The notes beneath the pieces are model-generated. The model was not told the origin of the DNA, made no database searches, and saw only the letters and a program-made list of their open reading frames with translations. This document shows positions 1-9,775 of a DNA stretch of 64,000 nucleotides, piece after piece; position 1 is the stretch's first letter, and each line of letters begins with the position of its first letter. The position numbers were made by a program, and so were the translations under genes. This stretch comes from Erinaceus europaeus (lineage: Eukaryota > Chordata > Mammalia > Eulipotyphla > Erinaceidae), in NCBI RefSeq assembly GCF_950295315.1, contig NC_080177.1, forward strand, positions 84,057,216 through 84,121,215, given 5' to 3'.

Positions 1-318
1 TTAAGTGCAAAGCGCAGAGACCAGCATAAGGATCCTGGTTCGAGCCCCTGGCTCCCCACCTACAGGGGAGTTGCTTCACAGGCGGTGAAGCAGGTCTGAG
101 GGTATCTATCTTTCTCTCCCCCTCCTCTCTCCACTTCTCTCTGTCCTATCCAGCAACAATGACATCAATAACAACAATAATAATAACCACAACAATGGCA
201 AAACAACCAGGGTAACAAAAGAGAAAAAATGGCCTCCAGGAGCAGTGGATTCATGGTGCAGGCACCAAGCCCAGCAATAACCCTGGAGGCAAAAATAAAT
301 CAACGAATAAATAAATGA
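1..318 (+). repeat. SINE-A with module M, cut by the window edge
   Basis: The copy starts inside the tRNA-like head (TTAAGTGCAAAGCGCAG), has the B-box GGTTCGAGCCCC at about 38, the spacer with CAACAATGACATCAATAAC, then module M (CCTCCAGGAGCAGTGGATTC at 232) and a short A-rich tail. Its first ~20 bp lie outside the window. It directly abuts an L1 fragment, so it was probably inserted next to or into that L1. Confidence 0.9.
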
Positions 319-1076
319 TGAACCGATGGAACCACATCAAACTGCAGAGCTCCTGCATAGCAAAGAGAGCCGTCACCAAAACAGAAAGACAGCCTACAGA
401 GCGGAGATGATCTTCACAGGCCTTACATCAGACAAGGGCTCATAAGCAAAATATATGAAGAACTCAGTAAACTTGAAAGAAAGAAAGAAAGAGAGAGAGA
501 GAGGGAGAGAGAGAGAGAGAGAGAAAGGAAGAAACCATTAAGAAATGGTAAAAGGAGATGGGCCAGATCCTTTACCAAAGAAGAGATCCAAAATGCCAAC
601 AGACATATAAAAAAATGCTCAAAGTCACTATTTATCAGAGAAATACTTCTACACTGCTGGTGGCAATGTAAACTGGTCCAACCCCTATGGGGAATAATCA
701 GGAGATTTATCAGAAGACTGGAAATGAGGATACCCTATGACACAGCCATTTCTCTCCTGGGAAGCTACTGAAACAATATGAAAACGCCTACTGAAAAAGA
801 TCATGGAGGTACATGCATGTTCATAGCAGCGCAGTTAGCAATAGCTCAAAGTTGGTAACAGCCCAGGTGTCCAACAACAGATGAGAGGCTGAGAAAACTG
901 TGGTCTATGTATACAACGGACTACTCAGTTATTAAAAATTATGAAGTCATCTGTTTTGCCTCATCTTGCATGGAACTTGAAGGAAGCATGTTAAGTGAGA
1001 TAAGCCAAAAAGAGAAGGATGCATACTGGGTCATCTCACTTCCAGGAGGAACTTGAGAAATGAGGACAGAGGGGTT
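319..1076 (+). mobile_element. Degenerate L1, end of ORF2 and start of 3' UTR
   Basis: Reading forward, the decayed L1 ORF2 C-terminal region is recognisable: sequence for WNHIKL near 330, the 'ACTGCTGGTGGCAATGTAAACTGGTCCA' region at 650-680, and the 3' UTR phrase AAGTGAGATAAGCCAAAAAGAG near 1000. Many stops and indels make it non-functional. A GA-rich expansion at 475-531 interrupts it. It differs from the younger L1 copies in this window at many positions, so it is an older lineage. Confidence 0.8.
475..531. repeat. (GAAA)n/(GA)n microsatellite
   Basis: A purine run of GAAA units passing into GA units inside the L1 fragment. Confidence 0.95.
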
Positions 1077-1100
1077 GGGTAGCTGAATACCCAGTTTAAC

Positions 1101-1150
1101 CCAGTTTCCTGCTGCTATTCTAACAAGTTGCCACAAACTGTGTGGCTTAA
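1101..1150 (-). repeat. Fragment of MaLR-type LTR
   Basis: About 50 bp (CAGTTTCCTGCTGCTATTCT and the following 'CCACAAACTGTGTGGCTTAA') match the left end of the larger LTR at 1907-2363 with a few differences. It stops abruptly at a SINE that lacks its own head. It may be the end of a second LTR or a piece of a local duplication. Confidence 0.6.
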
Positions 1151-1433
1151 GTCCCCACCTGAAAGGGGTAAAGCTTCATGAGCAGTGAAACACTGCTGCA
1201 GATGTTTCTCTTTCTCCTTCTGTATCTCCCCAACTCTCTCAATTTCTCTCTGTCCTATCTAATAAAAATAGAAAGAAAGAAAGGAAGAAAGAAAGGAAGG
1301 AAGGAAGGAAGGAAGGAAGGAAGGAAGGAAGGAAGGAAGGAAGACAAAAGTGAAAATGGCCTCCAGGAGCAGTAGATTTGTAGTGCAGATACCGAGCACC
1401 AGCAATAACCCTAGTGACAATTAAAAAAAAAAA
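1151..1433 (+). repeat. Headless SINE-B with module M
   Basis: It begins at the CCCCACCTG phrase, so the tRNA-like promoter is missing. The pyrimidine-rich body, a GGAA expansion at 1270-1343, module M (GGCCTCCAGGAGCAGTAGAT) and an A tail ending at about 1433 follow. The missing head means it cannot be a normal Pol III source. Confidence 0.85.
1270..1343. repeat. (GGAA)n microsatellite
   Basis: GAAA units passing into about 14 perfect GGAA units, lying in the A-rich linker of a SINE. Confidence 0.95.
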
Positions 1434-1906
1434 AGAGTCATAGTGCTGACATTACATGACACAAAACTCGTTTGTTAAATATGTAAAACTGGTTGAAATG
1501 CTTACATTTAATTAATTAGATTTTTAATAATTCCTAAACACTAATCAAAAGGCCCTTGAAAAGTGATAGAAATTACTGTTTTTCAACAGATTAATAAGGT
1601 GAACAGAAAACTAAAGAAAGGATTCTTGTTTTATTTACTCGCATTTATGCTTAAAATTGTTCTAATTTGAATTCAATTCAATTCGTTGAGTAGCCCTTTC
1701 AAACACCAAAGGTTAAAGCTAGTCCGAATCGCTTTTCTGCAAATAAATGTCTCCCCTCATGGCCGCAGCAGCTCACACTGGGCATGAGCTCAAAGGTGCC
1801 ACTGAGGTTGACAAGCAGAACACATGAGAGGGCACAGGAGACACGGCAGTGGCGACAGAGGGCAGTATTTCCGGGGTGATGGTCCAGGGGCAGAGTTGCA
1901 GCCCGC
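1434..1906. other. Spacer, nothing recognised
   Basis: AT-rich sequence at 1434-1680, then a more GC-rich stretch at 1740-1900. Short chance ORFs on both strands (up to 93 codons, the longest running into the LTR) have no recognisable domains. Confidence 0.5.
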
Positions 1907-2363
1907 TGTATCAATTTCCTGCTGCTACTCTAACAAGTTGCCACAAACTGAGTGGCTTAGGACACATTTATTTATTTTCTTACAGCCCTGGAGCTCAGAA
2001 GTTCCAAAGGGTTGTTCCCAGGCTAGAGCCTGTCAGTCCACATGCAGCTTTCCTCTCCTGAATGCTCCGGAAACAATCTATTTCCTGGTGTGTTCTGCCT
2101 TCTAGAGACCACTGCATGCCTCAGCTCATGGCCTCTTTTCCATTCTCTAAACCTTCGGTGCAGTAGCTTCAAATCTCTCTGGTTCATACCTGTCTCGTTC
2201 TTTTAAGATTTCTTATGATTATATTGAACACACCCCGATAATCCAGGATTTTCCTTAATTCCATCACACATGATTCTCCCTTTGTTCTGTCCAGAATATA
2301 CTTACAAACTCCAAGGGCTAGGATGTGGACTTCTCTGGGAAGGTCACTATTCTACTTGCCACA
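1907..2363 (-). mobile_element. MaLR (MLT1/MST-like) solo LTR
   Basis: Seen on the minus strand, the sequence has the layout of the old mammalian MaLR LTRs: it ends (plus-strand left edge) TGTATCAATTTCC, with 'CCACAAACTGAGTGGCTTA' and a minus-strand AATAAATAAATG poly(A) region at about 1960-1975. The GATAATCCAGGATTTTCC phrase sits near 2240 and the other end is at CTTGCCACA. Length is about 457 bp. No internal retroviral genes adjoin it. The family assignment is from memory of the LTR pattern; the exact subfamily is uncertain. Confidence 0.7.
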
Positions 2364-2517
2364 ACTACTATCCAACACATTTAACAAAAAAAAGGGAGAG
2401 ACCCATTTCTGGTATTTTTTCATTGACAAAAAGTAAACTGGAAAAGGTCTTTTGATAGACAAAAAAAAAAAGAGATACGAAGGAAGGACAGTCTGGTTTT
2501 TTTTGCTTCCTTAAACA
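2364..2517. other. Short spacer
   Basis: A-rich and low complexity; no feature recognised. Confidence 0.4.
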
Positions 2518-2526
2518 TAGAAAGTT

Positions 2527-2821
2527 GGGGGGGTGGTCGGCGGCACAGCAGATTAAGTGCACATAGTACAAAGCACCTACACAAGGATCCAGGTTTGAGC
2601 CCCTGGTCCCCACCTGCAGGGAGAAAGCTTTACCAGTGGTAAAGCAGGGCTGCAGGTGCCTCTCTGTCTCTGTCCCTCTCTATCTCCCCCTCCTCTCTCA
2701 ATTTCCCTCTGTCCTATCCAATAAAATGGAAAAATAATGACTAGCTCCAGGAGCAGTGAATTCGTGGTACTGGTTATCACTGAGCCCCGGTGATAACCCT
2801 GGAAGCAAAAAAAAAAGATAC
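2527..2821 (+). repeat. SINE with module M and target-site duplication
   Basis: tRNA-like head with box GGTTTGAGCCCCTGG, body CCCCACCTGCAGGGAGAAAG, linker CCAATAAAATGG, module M and A tail. Flanked by the 9-bp duplication TAGAAAGTT (2518-2526 and 2822-2830), showing L1-type insertion. Module M carries an 8-bp interruption (TACTGGTTATC replacing the usual GTGCAGGCACC). Confidence 0.92.
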
Positions 2822-2830
2822 TAGAAAGTT

Positions 2831-4197
2831 TATCTCCATTTTGATGAAAAGAAAAGAGGTTGGGTGTTACATTGTCCACTTGCACAGCCAGGGATGAAGG
2901 ATGCCAACAATTGCTCAGACAGCCATAAGTGATGTGTTCTCTTCCCTGGGCACTCACCAGGCAGCCCGAGGAAAGCACACTCCCTAAGGCCAGAGTCCTT
3001 TTTATGAGCTAGTTACACAGCACGTCGTGGATTTCGAGGGAATTGATTCCACAAGGAGCAGAACAAACAGCAGTCGGATTTGTAGGGTGTTGATTAAACC
3101 TCTAGACATTAAATCTAAACTGAGCATCCAAATGACCACCCGCTCAGCAAGTCCCTGGTTCTCCACATGCATACCGGAGTTGACCCAACCCATGTACCTT
3201 TGTGTCCTGGGTGTCTCTGCAGGGTGACCCTTTTCTGTGTGAAGAGTCTGTGGGTAACTTTACTGGGAACAGAGGACGTATACATTCACTCTGAAATCAT
3301 CAGCTATCTAGTTGGAATGTGCTTCTATAGTTAGAGGTTTTTTTTTTCTTAAGTATTCCTACGACCCATGTCCCTATTATGTCAAGCTTTCCACAGGAGT
3401 TATCTGTTGATTGAGTATGAGTTCATTGTAGTTAGTACAAAGGTACTCACGGGCTTCTATATACTTCCATAGAGCATAGAAACTCTAAACTGGAAAGCCC
3501 AGATTACATGTCCAGAAGTACTGCCCCAGTGTTATAAAATCACAGAACCTGCTGCCAGCCAGAACTTCAGATTCCTCTCTTTCAGGCAGTGTTTGAGAAC
3601 AGAATGGTGCGATCTGGTCTGGGTTTCAGGCCACCTCCTGATAGGGCGACATAGCGCACTGCTCATACCCGCCCCGCTGTGCTGACGCACTCTAGCACAG
3701 TAGACAGGCTGCGAAGAAGTAGGTTATGCAGAGAGAAACAAGGGGCTCACATTCTAGCTTACTTAGCAGTTTCTACAGAATGCATCACTTTGGTATTCAC
3801 ACTGAATTGTTAATGCTTTTGAAGCAAGAATTTGTGAGTTATAGCAGTCTTTTGTATAAATAATTTAACGTAAGACTCCAGCAACACCTGCAATGCATAG
3901 CCAGAATAAATTGACCACTTTTTTCTTTCATTCAAAAACATATTAATCACTAATGAAATTCCAGGCTCTAGGCTAAACCCAGCAGACCCAAAGAAAAATA
4001 GGACATGATCTTTTTTTCCTCAGGGACTTCCAGAGATAGTCACCTAAAACACTAATTACAAAACAATACCATTATGAAATGCTATTATTGGATAATAGAT
4101 TTTAATTGATTAAAAAAGAATAAGAAAACAAAACATGTCAGAGAAATATTCCAGGGAGAAAAGAATCCATACTATTATTTACTGAAATTTTATACAG
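2831..4197. other. Unique spacer, about 1.4 kb
   Basis: No repeat, RNA gene or coding exon recognised. A 66-codon frame at 3027-3227 and 63-codon frame on the other strand are chance-sized. Confidence 0.5.
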
Positions 4198-4315
4198 TAA
4201 AATAACAGCAGCAACAACAATAGGAAAATGGGTACCAAGCACAGTAGACTCATAGTACAGGCAACAAGCCCCAATGATAACCCTGGAGGTAATAATAATA
4301 ATAATAATAATAATA
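4198..4315 (+). repeat. SINE-A 3' end with module M and (TAA)n tail
   Basis: Only the CAGCAGCAACAACAATAGG spacer and a diverged module M remain, followed by an ATA/TAA-repeat tail at 4289-4315. 5'-truncated. Confidence 0.75.
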
Positions 4316-4792
4316 CTTCCTAGCTTCCTCCCACACAAAGACCCCTAACTTCATCTGCTCTACTCCTACCTTTGGGTCGTTTATTAAACATTTTGTCCTG
4401 CTTTATATCTTGTCACCAATCAGTCACCAAGTTGCAGGTGCTACCCTGATTCCAACCTGACTTCCCTTGGTTAAAGAGATATATATATATAGCTTGTCTG
4501 CTTGGGCAGACAAGCTCACCAATGAGTCCTGGAACCCCACCTCCCCAGAGCCCTGCCCCACTAGGGAAAGACAGAAACAGGCTGGGGGTGTAGATCCACC
4601 TGCCATCACCCATGTCCAGCAGAGAAGCTATTACAGAAGCCAGACCTTCCACCTTCTGCTCCCCATAAAGAATTTGGGTCCATACTCCCAGATAGATAAA
4701 GAATTAGGGAAGCTTCCAGTGGAGGAGATGGGATACAGAACTCTGGAATTATACCCCTATTATCTTACAATCTTGTTAATCATTGTCAAACA
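4316..4792 (+). repeat. Family E copy, 3' portion
   Basis: Matches other E copies from 'TTCCTAGCTTC' through 'CCCCACTAGGGAAAGACAGA' to the 3' end 'TTACAATCTTGTTAATCATTG'. About 35-40 bp extra, containing an AT run and an inverted repeat, are inserted at 4470-4503 relative to the other copies. An open frame of 118 codons (4467-4823) crosses it; see the finding on the shared frame. Confidence 0.85.
4491..4516. repeat. Perfect 11-bp inverted repeat
   Basis: AGCTTGTCTGC (4491-4501), loop TTGG, GCAGACAAGCT (4506-4516). The right arm matches the normal family E sequence better than the left, so the left arm is the extra copy. Confidence 0.95.
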
Positions 4793-4906
4793 TATGGTTA
4801 TGCAAAGAGACTCTCATACCTAAGGCTTTAAAGTCCCAGGTTCAATCCCCCACACCACCATCAGCCAGAGCTGAGCAGTGCTCTGGTTAAATAATAATAA
4901 TAGTAA
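4793..4906 (+). repeat. SINE-D
   Basis: ATGGTTATGCAAAGAGACTC, B-box CCCAGGTTCAATCCCCCAC, GAGCAGTGCTCTGG and an ATAATAATA tail. Adjoins the end of family E directly. Confidence 0.85.
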
Positions 4907-5091
4907 ATTAAATTAAACTAAAGATAAATACACATAATTGTCACAGATGCATATTGACTGGTAGAATTTCCTCACTCTACTCAGTATTAGGCAGACTCCC
5001 TGGTTCCCTTTAAATCTTGCTCAAAAGCTTAAGCTAATGAGACTCATTTCCCAAGTTTTAAGTTGTTCCTTGCCAATAAAGTCCATTTCTT

Positions 5092-5097
5092 TGTTTT

Positions 5098-5136
<39 letters not shown>

Positions 5137-5215
5137 CCACAGCACGGAGGCATGCCCCAATGCACTGAATCTGGGTTGCACACATGGCCAAGTAAGTGAG
5201 TGATTTGCCCGCCCA
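5092..5215 (-). repeat. (GA)n and probable old minus-strand SINE
   Basis: A TTTTATT stretch and a GA run (5099-5133) precede 'AAACACCACAGCACGGAGGC', the usual minus-strand order of a diverged SINE. The head is poorly preserved, so family assignment is uncertain. Confidence 0.5.
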
Positions 5216-5830
5216 GAAGTCCTCTCTGTTGTCAGACTCGCTGCGATTACTGGGTAACAGGTAAAACCCTCAATGTTCCTGATGAAGAAAACTGAAAGGT
5301 AAGGACCTTGGGTTCACCAGGGCACTCGGGTACCTCCTCGCTAGCTGTGTCATCCAGGTTCTAGCGCCAGCACCGCGTGAGAAAGGCCACGTCACCAGAG
5401 GAAGCTCCAGCGCTGTGCTATCTCGCCTCCTTGGGGTGTCTTTTTCTGTCTGAATGACAGTGTCAGGTGCACTGAAATCAAACATATGAGAAGCCCTGGT
5501 TACAAGAAATGGGACACATGAGGAGTCATAAGGACACCTCTGAAAAGCAGTGCCGTTCAGTGAGTGCTGAGACTGAAGCGTGCAAAAGGCACAGTGCCTC
5601 AGTCCTCAAGTTCCCGCTCTGTTCCTCTCAGTTACGGTGTAGGGGGAGGGTTAGTGACACTGCAGAAATTACTTTCTTCTAAAAGGAATCAGAGCTCTTC
5701 ATATTGCAAGAGAATTAAATAACAAATGTCCACAGAAATGTGGTTGTAGTTCAAGGAACTTAAAGTATCACAAAATAAAGTGTGTCCTGCCAAAGATAAA
5801 CTCCAACCTACCCAGTCTGAGCATGGAGTA
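5216..5830. other. Unique spacer
   Basis: Moderate GC around 5300-5480, no recognisable gene. A 71-codon minus frame (5270-5485) has no identifiable domain. Confidence 0.5.
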
Positions 5831-6074
5831 TACAGCTTAGTGCACATACAACCATACACAAAGACCCAGGTTCAAGCCCTCGGTTCCCACCTGTGGGGGC
5901 AGGGGGTGCGGGGCAGGGGGAGATTCATAAGTGGTAAAGCAGGTCTAAAGGTGTCTCTCTATCTCCCTCTACCCTCTCAATTTCTTTCTGTCTTATCAAA
6001 TTTTTAAAAATGCTGTATTCATCATGCAGGCACCAAGCCCTAATGATAACCCTGGTGGCAATAAAAAAAAAAAA
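5831..6074 (+). repeat. Diverged SINE with module M
   Basis: Box CAGGTTCAAGCCCTCGG, CCCACCTGTGGGG with a G-rich expansion at 5895-5921, pyrimidine body, shortened module M and A tail. Confidence 0.85.
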
Positions 6075-6239
6075 ATCAACATACTATGGGCTTTCGAATT
6101 TCAAATCTCTCAGTGCTAAGCATTTAAATTCATAATTACTGATTTGAACTCTGAACTGCATAACTGGCAGGAATCAGCCATAACCCACACCAAACACTCC
6201 GCCCTCGTCAGGTTGCAGGCCTAGCACCACTACACCGAT

Positions 6240-6372
6240 GTTTACTCCATTTATGAAATGCGTCCTTTTCAGGGGGTTGAACTGTCATGTGGAAAACTGG
6301 GAAACGTTGCACATGTACAAGTTACTGTGTTTTACTGTCGGCTATAAACCATTAATCCCCCAATAAAGAAAT
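6240..6372 (+). mobile_element. L1 3' end, strongly 5'-truncated
   Basis: Carries the terminal L1 sequence seen in the younger copies here: AACTGGGAAACGTTGCACATG, then ACCATTAATCCCCCAATAAAG. Only about 130 bp remain. Confidence 0.8.
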
Positions 6373-6806
6373 CTAAAATACAATAAAATATGTCCTTTCA
6401 GAAGAGAAAAAAATGGCTTCGATTTTAAATTCCCTATAATTAGAGGAACTATAAAATTTATCATTGAACCAGGACACTCTTTGAAAGAGAGTTCTTTTAA
6501 CAATAGCAGGCAACAGATAAAAGCCAGGACTGATGTACCAAAATGAGCGCAGTAACTCTGCGGTATATCCCACCTACAGACAAGGAGTACAAAGGAGCAA
6601 TCCGTTAAGAAAACCATCCAGAAAATTTGATTTCTTGATAGACCCCTGGATTATAACACCTGTTTTTCTTTGCTGAACTATTTTTCTTAATTAATAATAG
6701 CTATTTATTATACCAGACGTGTCCAGAATTGTTCATTAATCCTGAAGTTCTATCTCCAGCCTCCATGGTGTTTGGCTAATATCAGGATAAATCCAGATAG
6801 CTGGTC
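6373..6806. other. AT-rich spacer
   Basis: Nothing recognised. A 91-codon minus frame (6342-6617) overlaps the L1 end and is not supported by any motif. Confidence 0.5.
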
Positions 6807-6820
6807 AAAAGTTCTTCAGG

Positions 6821-8120
6821 TAGGGCACCAAAGTAAAAACCCAGTGGTGAGGGGTAGACATGTAGCTTCCTGGGCCAGTGGGGGGTGGGAGTGGGCGGGA
6901 GGGATGGGTCACAGCCCTTTGGTGGTGGGAATGGTGTTTATGTACACTCCTAGCAAAATGTAGACATATAAATCAGTAGTTAATTAATATGAGAGGGGGA
7001 AAATCAATTGTATGTCTCAAAGTTTCTCAAAAGACAAACCGAATCTTTTTAATATATAGGCTGTGTATTTGATATGCGGACTCTCTCAAAAGCCTAGACC
7101 AAGTAGATTAGAAGCATCCAATAGCACAGCTATATACAAGATACTGGGTACTGTACAGCAAACCATAACAAAGGGACTTTTCAAAGTTAACCCAATTAAC
7201 AAATAAAGTGATGATAATATTAACTATCGATTGTCTTTTTGAACCCTAAGACAGCAGGAACCTCACATCTTTACTATAGAGCCCCTACTTCCCCCAGTCC
7301 TGGAACCCTTGGATAGGGCCCACTTTCCTGTATGCATCTCCCAATCCGAACCAAATAATATTGCATTCGCCGATCACAACCTAACCAAAGCAACGATTGC
7401 CACCTCAATATGCTTCACCTCAGACTGTATCCAGAGACTTCACGTGTGGAATGACAACCCTTCAGCTTCATTACTCGGGTGAGACCTTTCCTTTTATAGT
7501 ACACTCTAATTTCATCCCAGGTAGTTCACTTTCTAACAAAGTCCCATAATCTAGATATACACCAGTTTCTGTGAGAGAGAGCTTATGTGCACATGTATCC
7601 ATAAACTACTGCAAAATATATACCTGAAAGCAGAAGTACACTAGAGTTTGCAGTGAGTACCTCCCTAACACTTCCTCTCCACTATTCCAAGCTTGGGATC
7701 CATGATTGCTCAACAAATTGTTTGGCCTCATATGTTAACTCTCTTTTCAATCACCAGGTTCCAGATGCCACCTGGATGCTGGCTAGTCTTCCCTGGATTG
7801 AAGACCCCACCAATGTGTCCTGGAGCTCAGCTTCCCCAGAGACACACCTTACTAGGGAAAGAGAGAGGCAGACTGGGAGTATGGACCGACCAGTCAATGC
7901 CCATGTTCAGCGGGGAAGCAATTACAGAAGCCAGACCTTCTACCTTCAGCATCCCACAATGACCCTGGGTCCATGCTCCCAGAGGGCTAGAGAATGGGAA
8001 AGCTACCATGGGAGGGGGGGGATTATGGGGATTGGGTGGTGGGAATTGTGTGGAGTTGTACCCCTTCTACCTTATGTTTTTGTTCACTAATCCTTTCTTA
8101 AATAAAAAATTTAAAAAAAA
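6821..8120 (+). mobile_element. Family E retroelement, 1.3 kb, bounded copy
   Basis: A non-coding insertion of 1300 bp ending in an A-rich tail (8102-8124). It is bounded by the perfect 14-bp direct repeat AAAAGTTCTTCAGG at 6807-6820 and 8121-8134, the signature of L1-mediated target-primed insertion. The 5' end starts TAGGGCACCAAAG. Compared with the copy at 51025-52437 it lacks about 0.75 kb near 7690, so this is a short or internally deleted form. The 3' 380 bp are shared with at least nine other copies in the window. An open frame of 145 codons ends the element (7653-8090), but the opposite strand is also partly open. No reverse transcriptase, gag-like or tRNA-like promoter sequence was seen. 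Confidence 0.9.
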
Positions 8121-8134
8121 AAAAGTTCTTCAGG

Positions 8135-8407
8135 CTAACAGAGGCCTTATCTGATACCTGTGAATCATGCCTAAATCCTTCGGGGAAGGTCAAGATGTGT
8201 AGAGAAAACAAAGAATGTGACAGAACCCCTCAAAGTAGAGATAACAAGTTTGATATAGAGTGATGTGCTTACTGGGAGACTGGCCACTTAATCCTGCTTG
8301 CCCTTGACATGTTTATGTGTAGGAGCCTGGGTTCTTGAGTCAAGATCTCAGCTTTAAAGTCTTTGAGTCAAGAACCCAGGGGCCCCTGCATTTATGTATA
8401 CCCTTAA
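8135..8407. other. Spacer with hairpin
   Basis: Contains an inverted repeat, CTGGGTTCTTGA (8327-8338) and TCAAGAACCCAG (8368-8379), 12 perfect pairs around a 29-nt loop. Together with 8708-8830 it may be an LTR (see the next-but-one entry). Confidence 0.5.
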
Positions 8408-8540
8408 GATGTTTATCTTTTATCAGGGACAGGCAGTGACAAACCTGGTTGAGTACTCACAGTACAGTGCACAAGGACCTGGGTTCAAGCCCCTGGCCCC
8501 CACCTACAGGGGGAAAGCTTCACAAGCAATGAAGCAGAGT

Positions 8541-8590
<50 letters not shown>

Positions 8591-8860
8591 TCTCTCTCTC
8601 TCTCTCTCTACCTATCTACCTACCTATCTATCTTCCCTCCCCTCTCAATTTCTCTCTGTCTCTATCCAACAATAAATAAACATTTAAAAAAGGATGTTTA
8701 TCTTTATGTAGAGCCTTAAAATGTTTATGCCTGATATAACTACATGCACATATACCTGATAAATAAAGGAGCAGAGTAGCCTGCGAGAGACCCCACGGGA
8801 CAGACTCGGGGAAGAGACACGTGACGGAACCTTACTGTGAAATGCACGCCACGTGCCCAC
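8230..8860 (+). other. Possible ERV LTR split by a SINE
   Basis: Outside the SINE the sequence has repeated ATGTTTATG/AGAGCC phrases (U3-like) and, at 8758-8766, GATAAATAAAGG followed by a GC-rich, U5-like stretch. The 11-bp near-repeat GTGACRGAACC lies on both sides (about 8219 and 8822). No clear TG...CA ends could be placed, so this stays a suggestion. Confidence 0.25.
8421..8692 (+). repeat. SINE-B with (CT)n expansion
   Basis: Head CAAACCTGGTTGAGTACTCA, box GGGTTCAAGCCCCTGG, a long CT run at 8552-8609 in the pyrimidine body, tail AACAATAAATAAAC. Flanked by the duplication GATGTTTATCTTT (8408-8420 and 8693-8705). Confidence 0.93.
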
Positions 8861-9387
8861 TGCCCCATGCCCCATCCTCCTCACTACTAAGGTGTAATGT
8901 TTATTTCCCAACCCTGAGGTGTGATCAGAACTCTGCTCCCCACATCCAGAGGGCCCCAGAGTGGTTTTTGATCCATCTCCCTGCCTCTTCTCCCTGGGGC
9001 AAGGGATGGGGTGTATATGAACCGAGGCTCCAGCTTCCCCTGTGCATTTGAATGGTGAGGAATGAATCTTTTAGTTCTGGTCCATTTGGTGGGAAGCATG
9101 TGTTTCTCTATGGTACTGAGCAGCATGCTTTATTCACTTTCAAGCATGGATTTGTTCCAAGGAGGTACCTATAGAATAAGGATTTATCTACCTGTAGAAA
9201 ACTCCTGTGTATTGGAGATTATATATGTGTGATAAGTGTGACATCTTTCTCCTCCAAGATCCATGATCTGTTTCATTCTCATTGCTCAAACATTAGGTGG
9301 GTGTGTTGCTTCCAAGGCTCAGATATATTCTCTCTCCTCCTTGCTGTTCAGTGGGAGATCTGCCATGGATAATCACAAGAGCAGAGG
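8861..9387. other. Unique spacer
   Basis: No repeat family or coding exon recognised; two overlapping chance frames of 75-79 codons. Confidence 0.5.
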
Positions 9388-9515
9388 CCAAGGAAATAGC
9401 TTTGGGGCGCAAGATACACAAGCCTGATAATCCAGAGATTTGAAAGGGTTCACTGCAGCATCAGAGGTCTCTCTTTTTCTCTCAGAAAATAAATCTAAAA
9501 CAAACAAACAAATAA
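9388..9515 (+). repeat. Probable old tRNA-like SINE
   Basis: AAGGAAATAGCTTTGGGGCG-like head, short body ending CTCTCAG, then an AATAAATCTAAAACAAACAAAC tail. A similar head occurs at 50806. Confidence 0.45.
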
Positions 9516-9544
9516 ACAAAAACTGAGACTGGTAGGAGAGTTTA

Positions 9545-9775
9545 CCTGGAGGACTGGGTAGACAGCATAATGGTTATGCAAACAACTTTCTGGCCAGAAA
9601 GGTGGCTCAGTGGATAGCAGTGTGTGTGTGTGTGTGTGTGTGCGTGTATGTGCGTGTGTGTGTGTGTAGGACTTGGGTTCAACCCCTAGCACAGCATATG
9701 CCAGCACAAAACTTTGTTTTGCCTTTCTCTATCTCTATCCCTCTCATAAAATAAACGGAAATGTGTGTTTGAAGC
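9545..9775 (+). repeat. SINE-D head joined to a SINE-C-like copy with (TG)n
   Basis: GACTGGGTAGACAGCATAATGG (SINE-D head) breaks off at 9590, then CTGGCCAGAAAGGTGGCTCAGTGG begins a tRNA-like SINE. A TG run (9619-9668) sits between its A and B boxes; GGACTTGGGTTCAACCCC and a CTCTCATAAAATAAA tail follow. Confidence 0.75.

Noticed and set aside
5270..5485. 71-codon minus frame in unique sequence
   Set aside because: Chance length, no motif, no splice signals in register.
7320..7460. Mitochondrial insertion (the phrase TATGCATCTCCCAATCCGAA looked mtDNA-like)
   Set aside because: The segment lies inside the bounded family E element and no mitochondrial gene could be followed.
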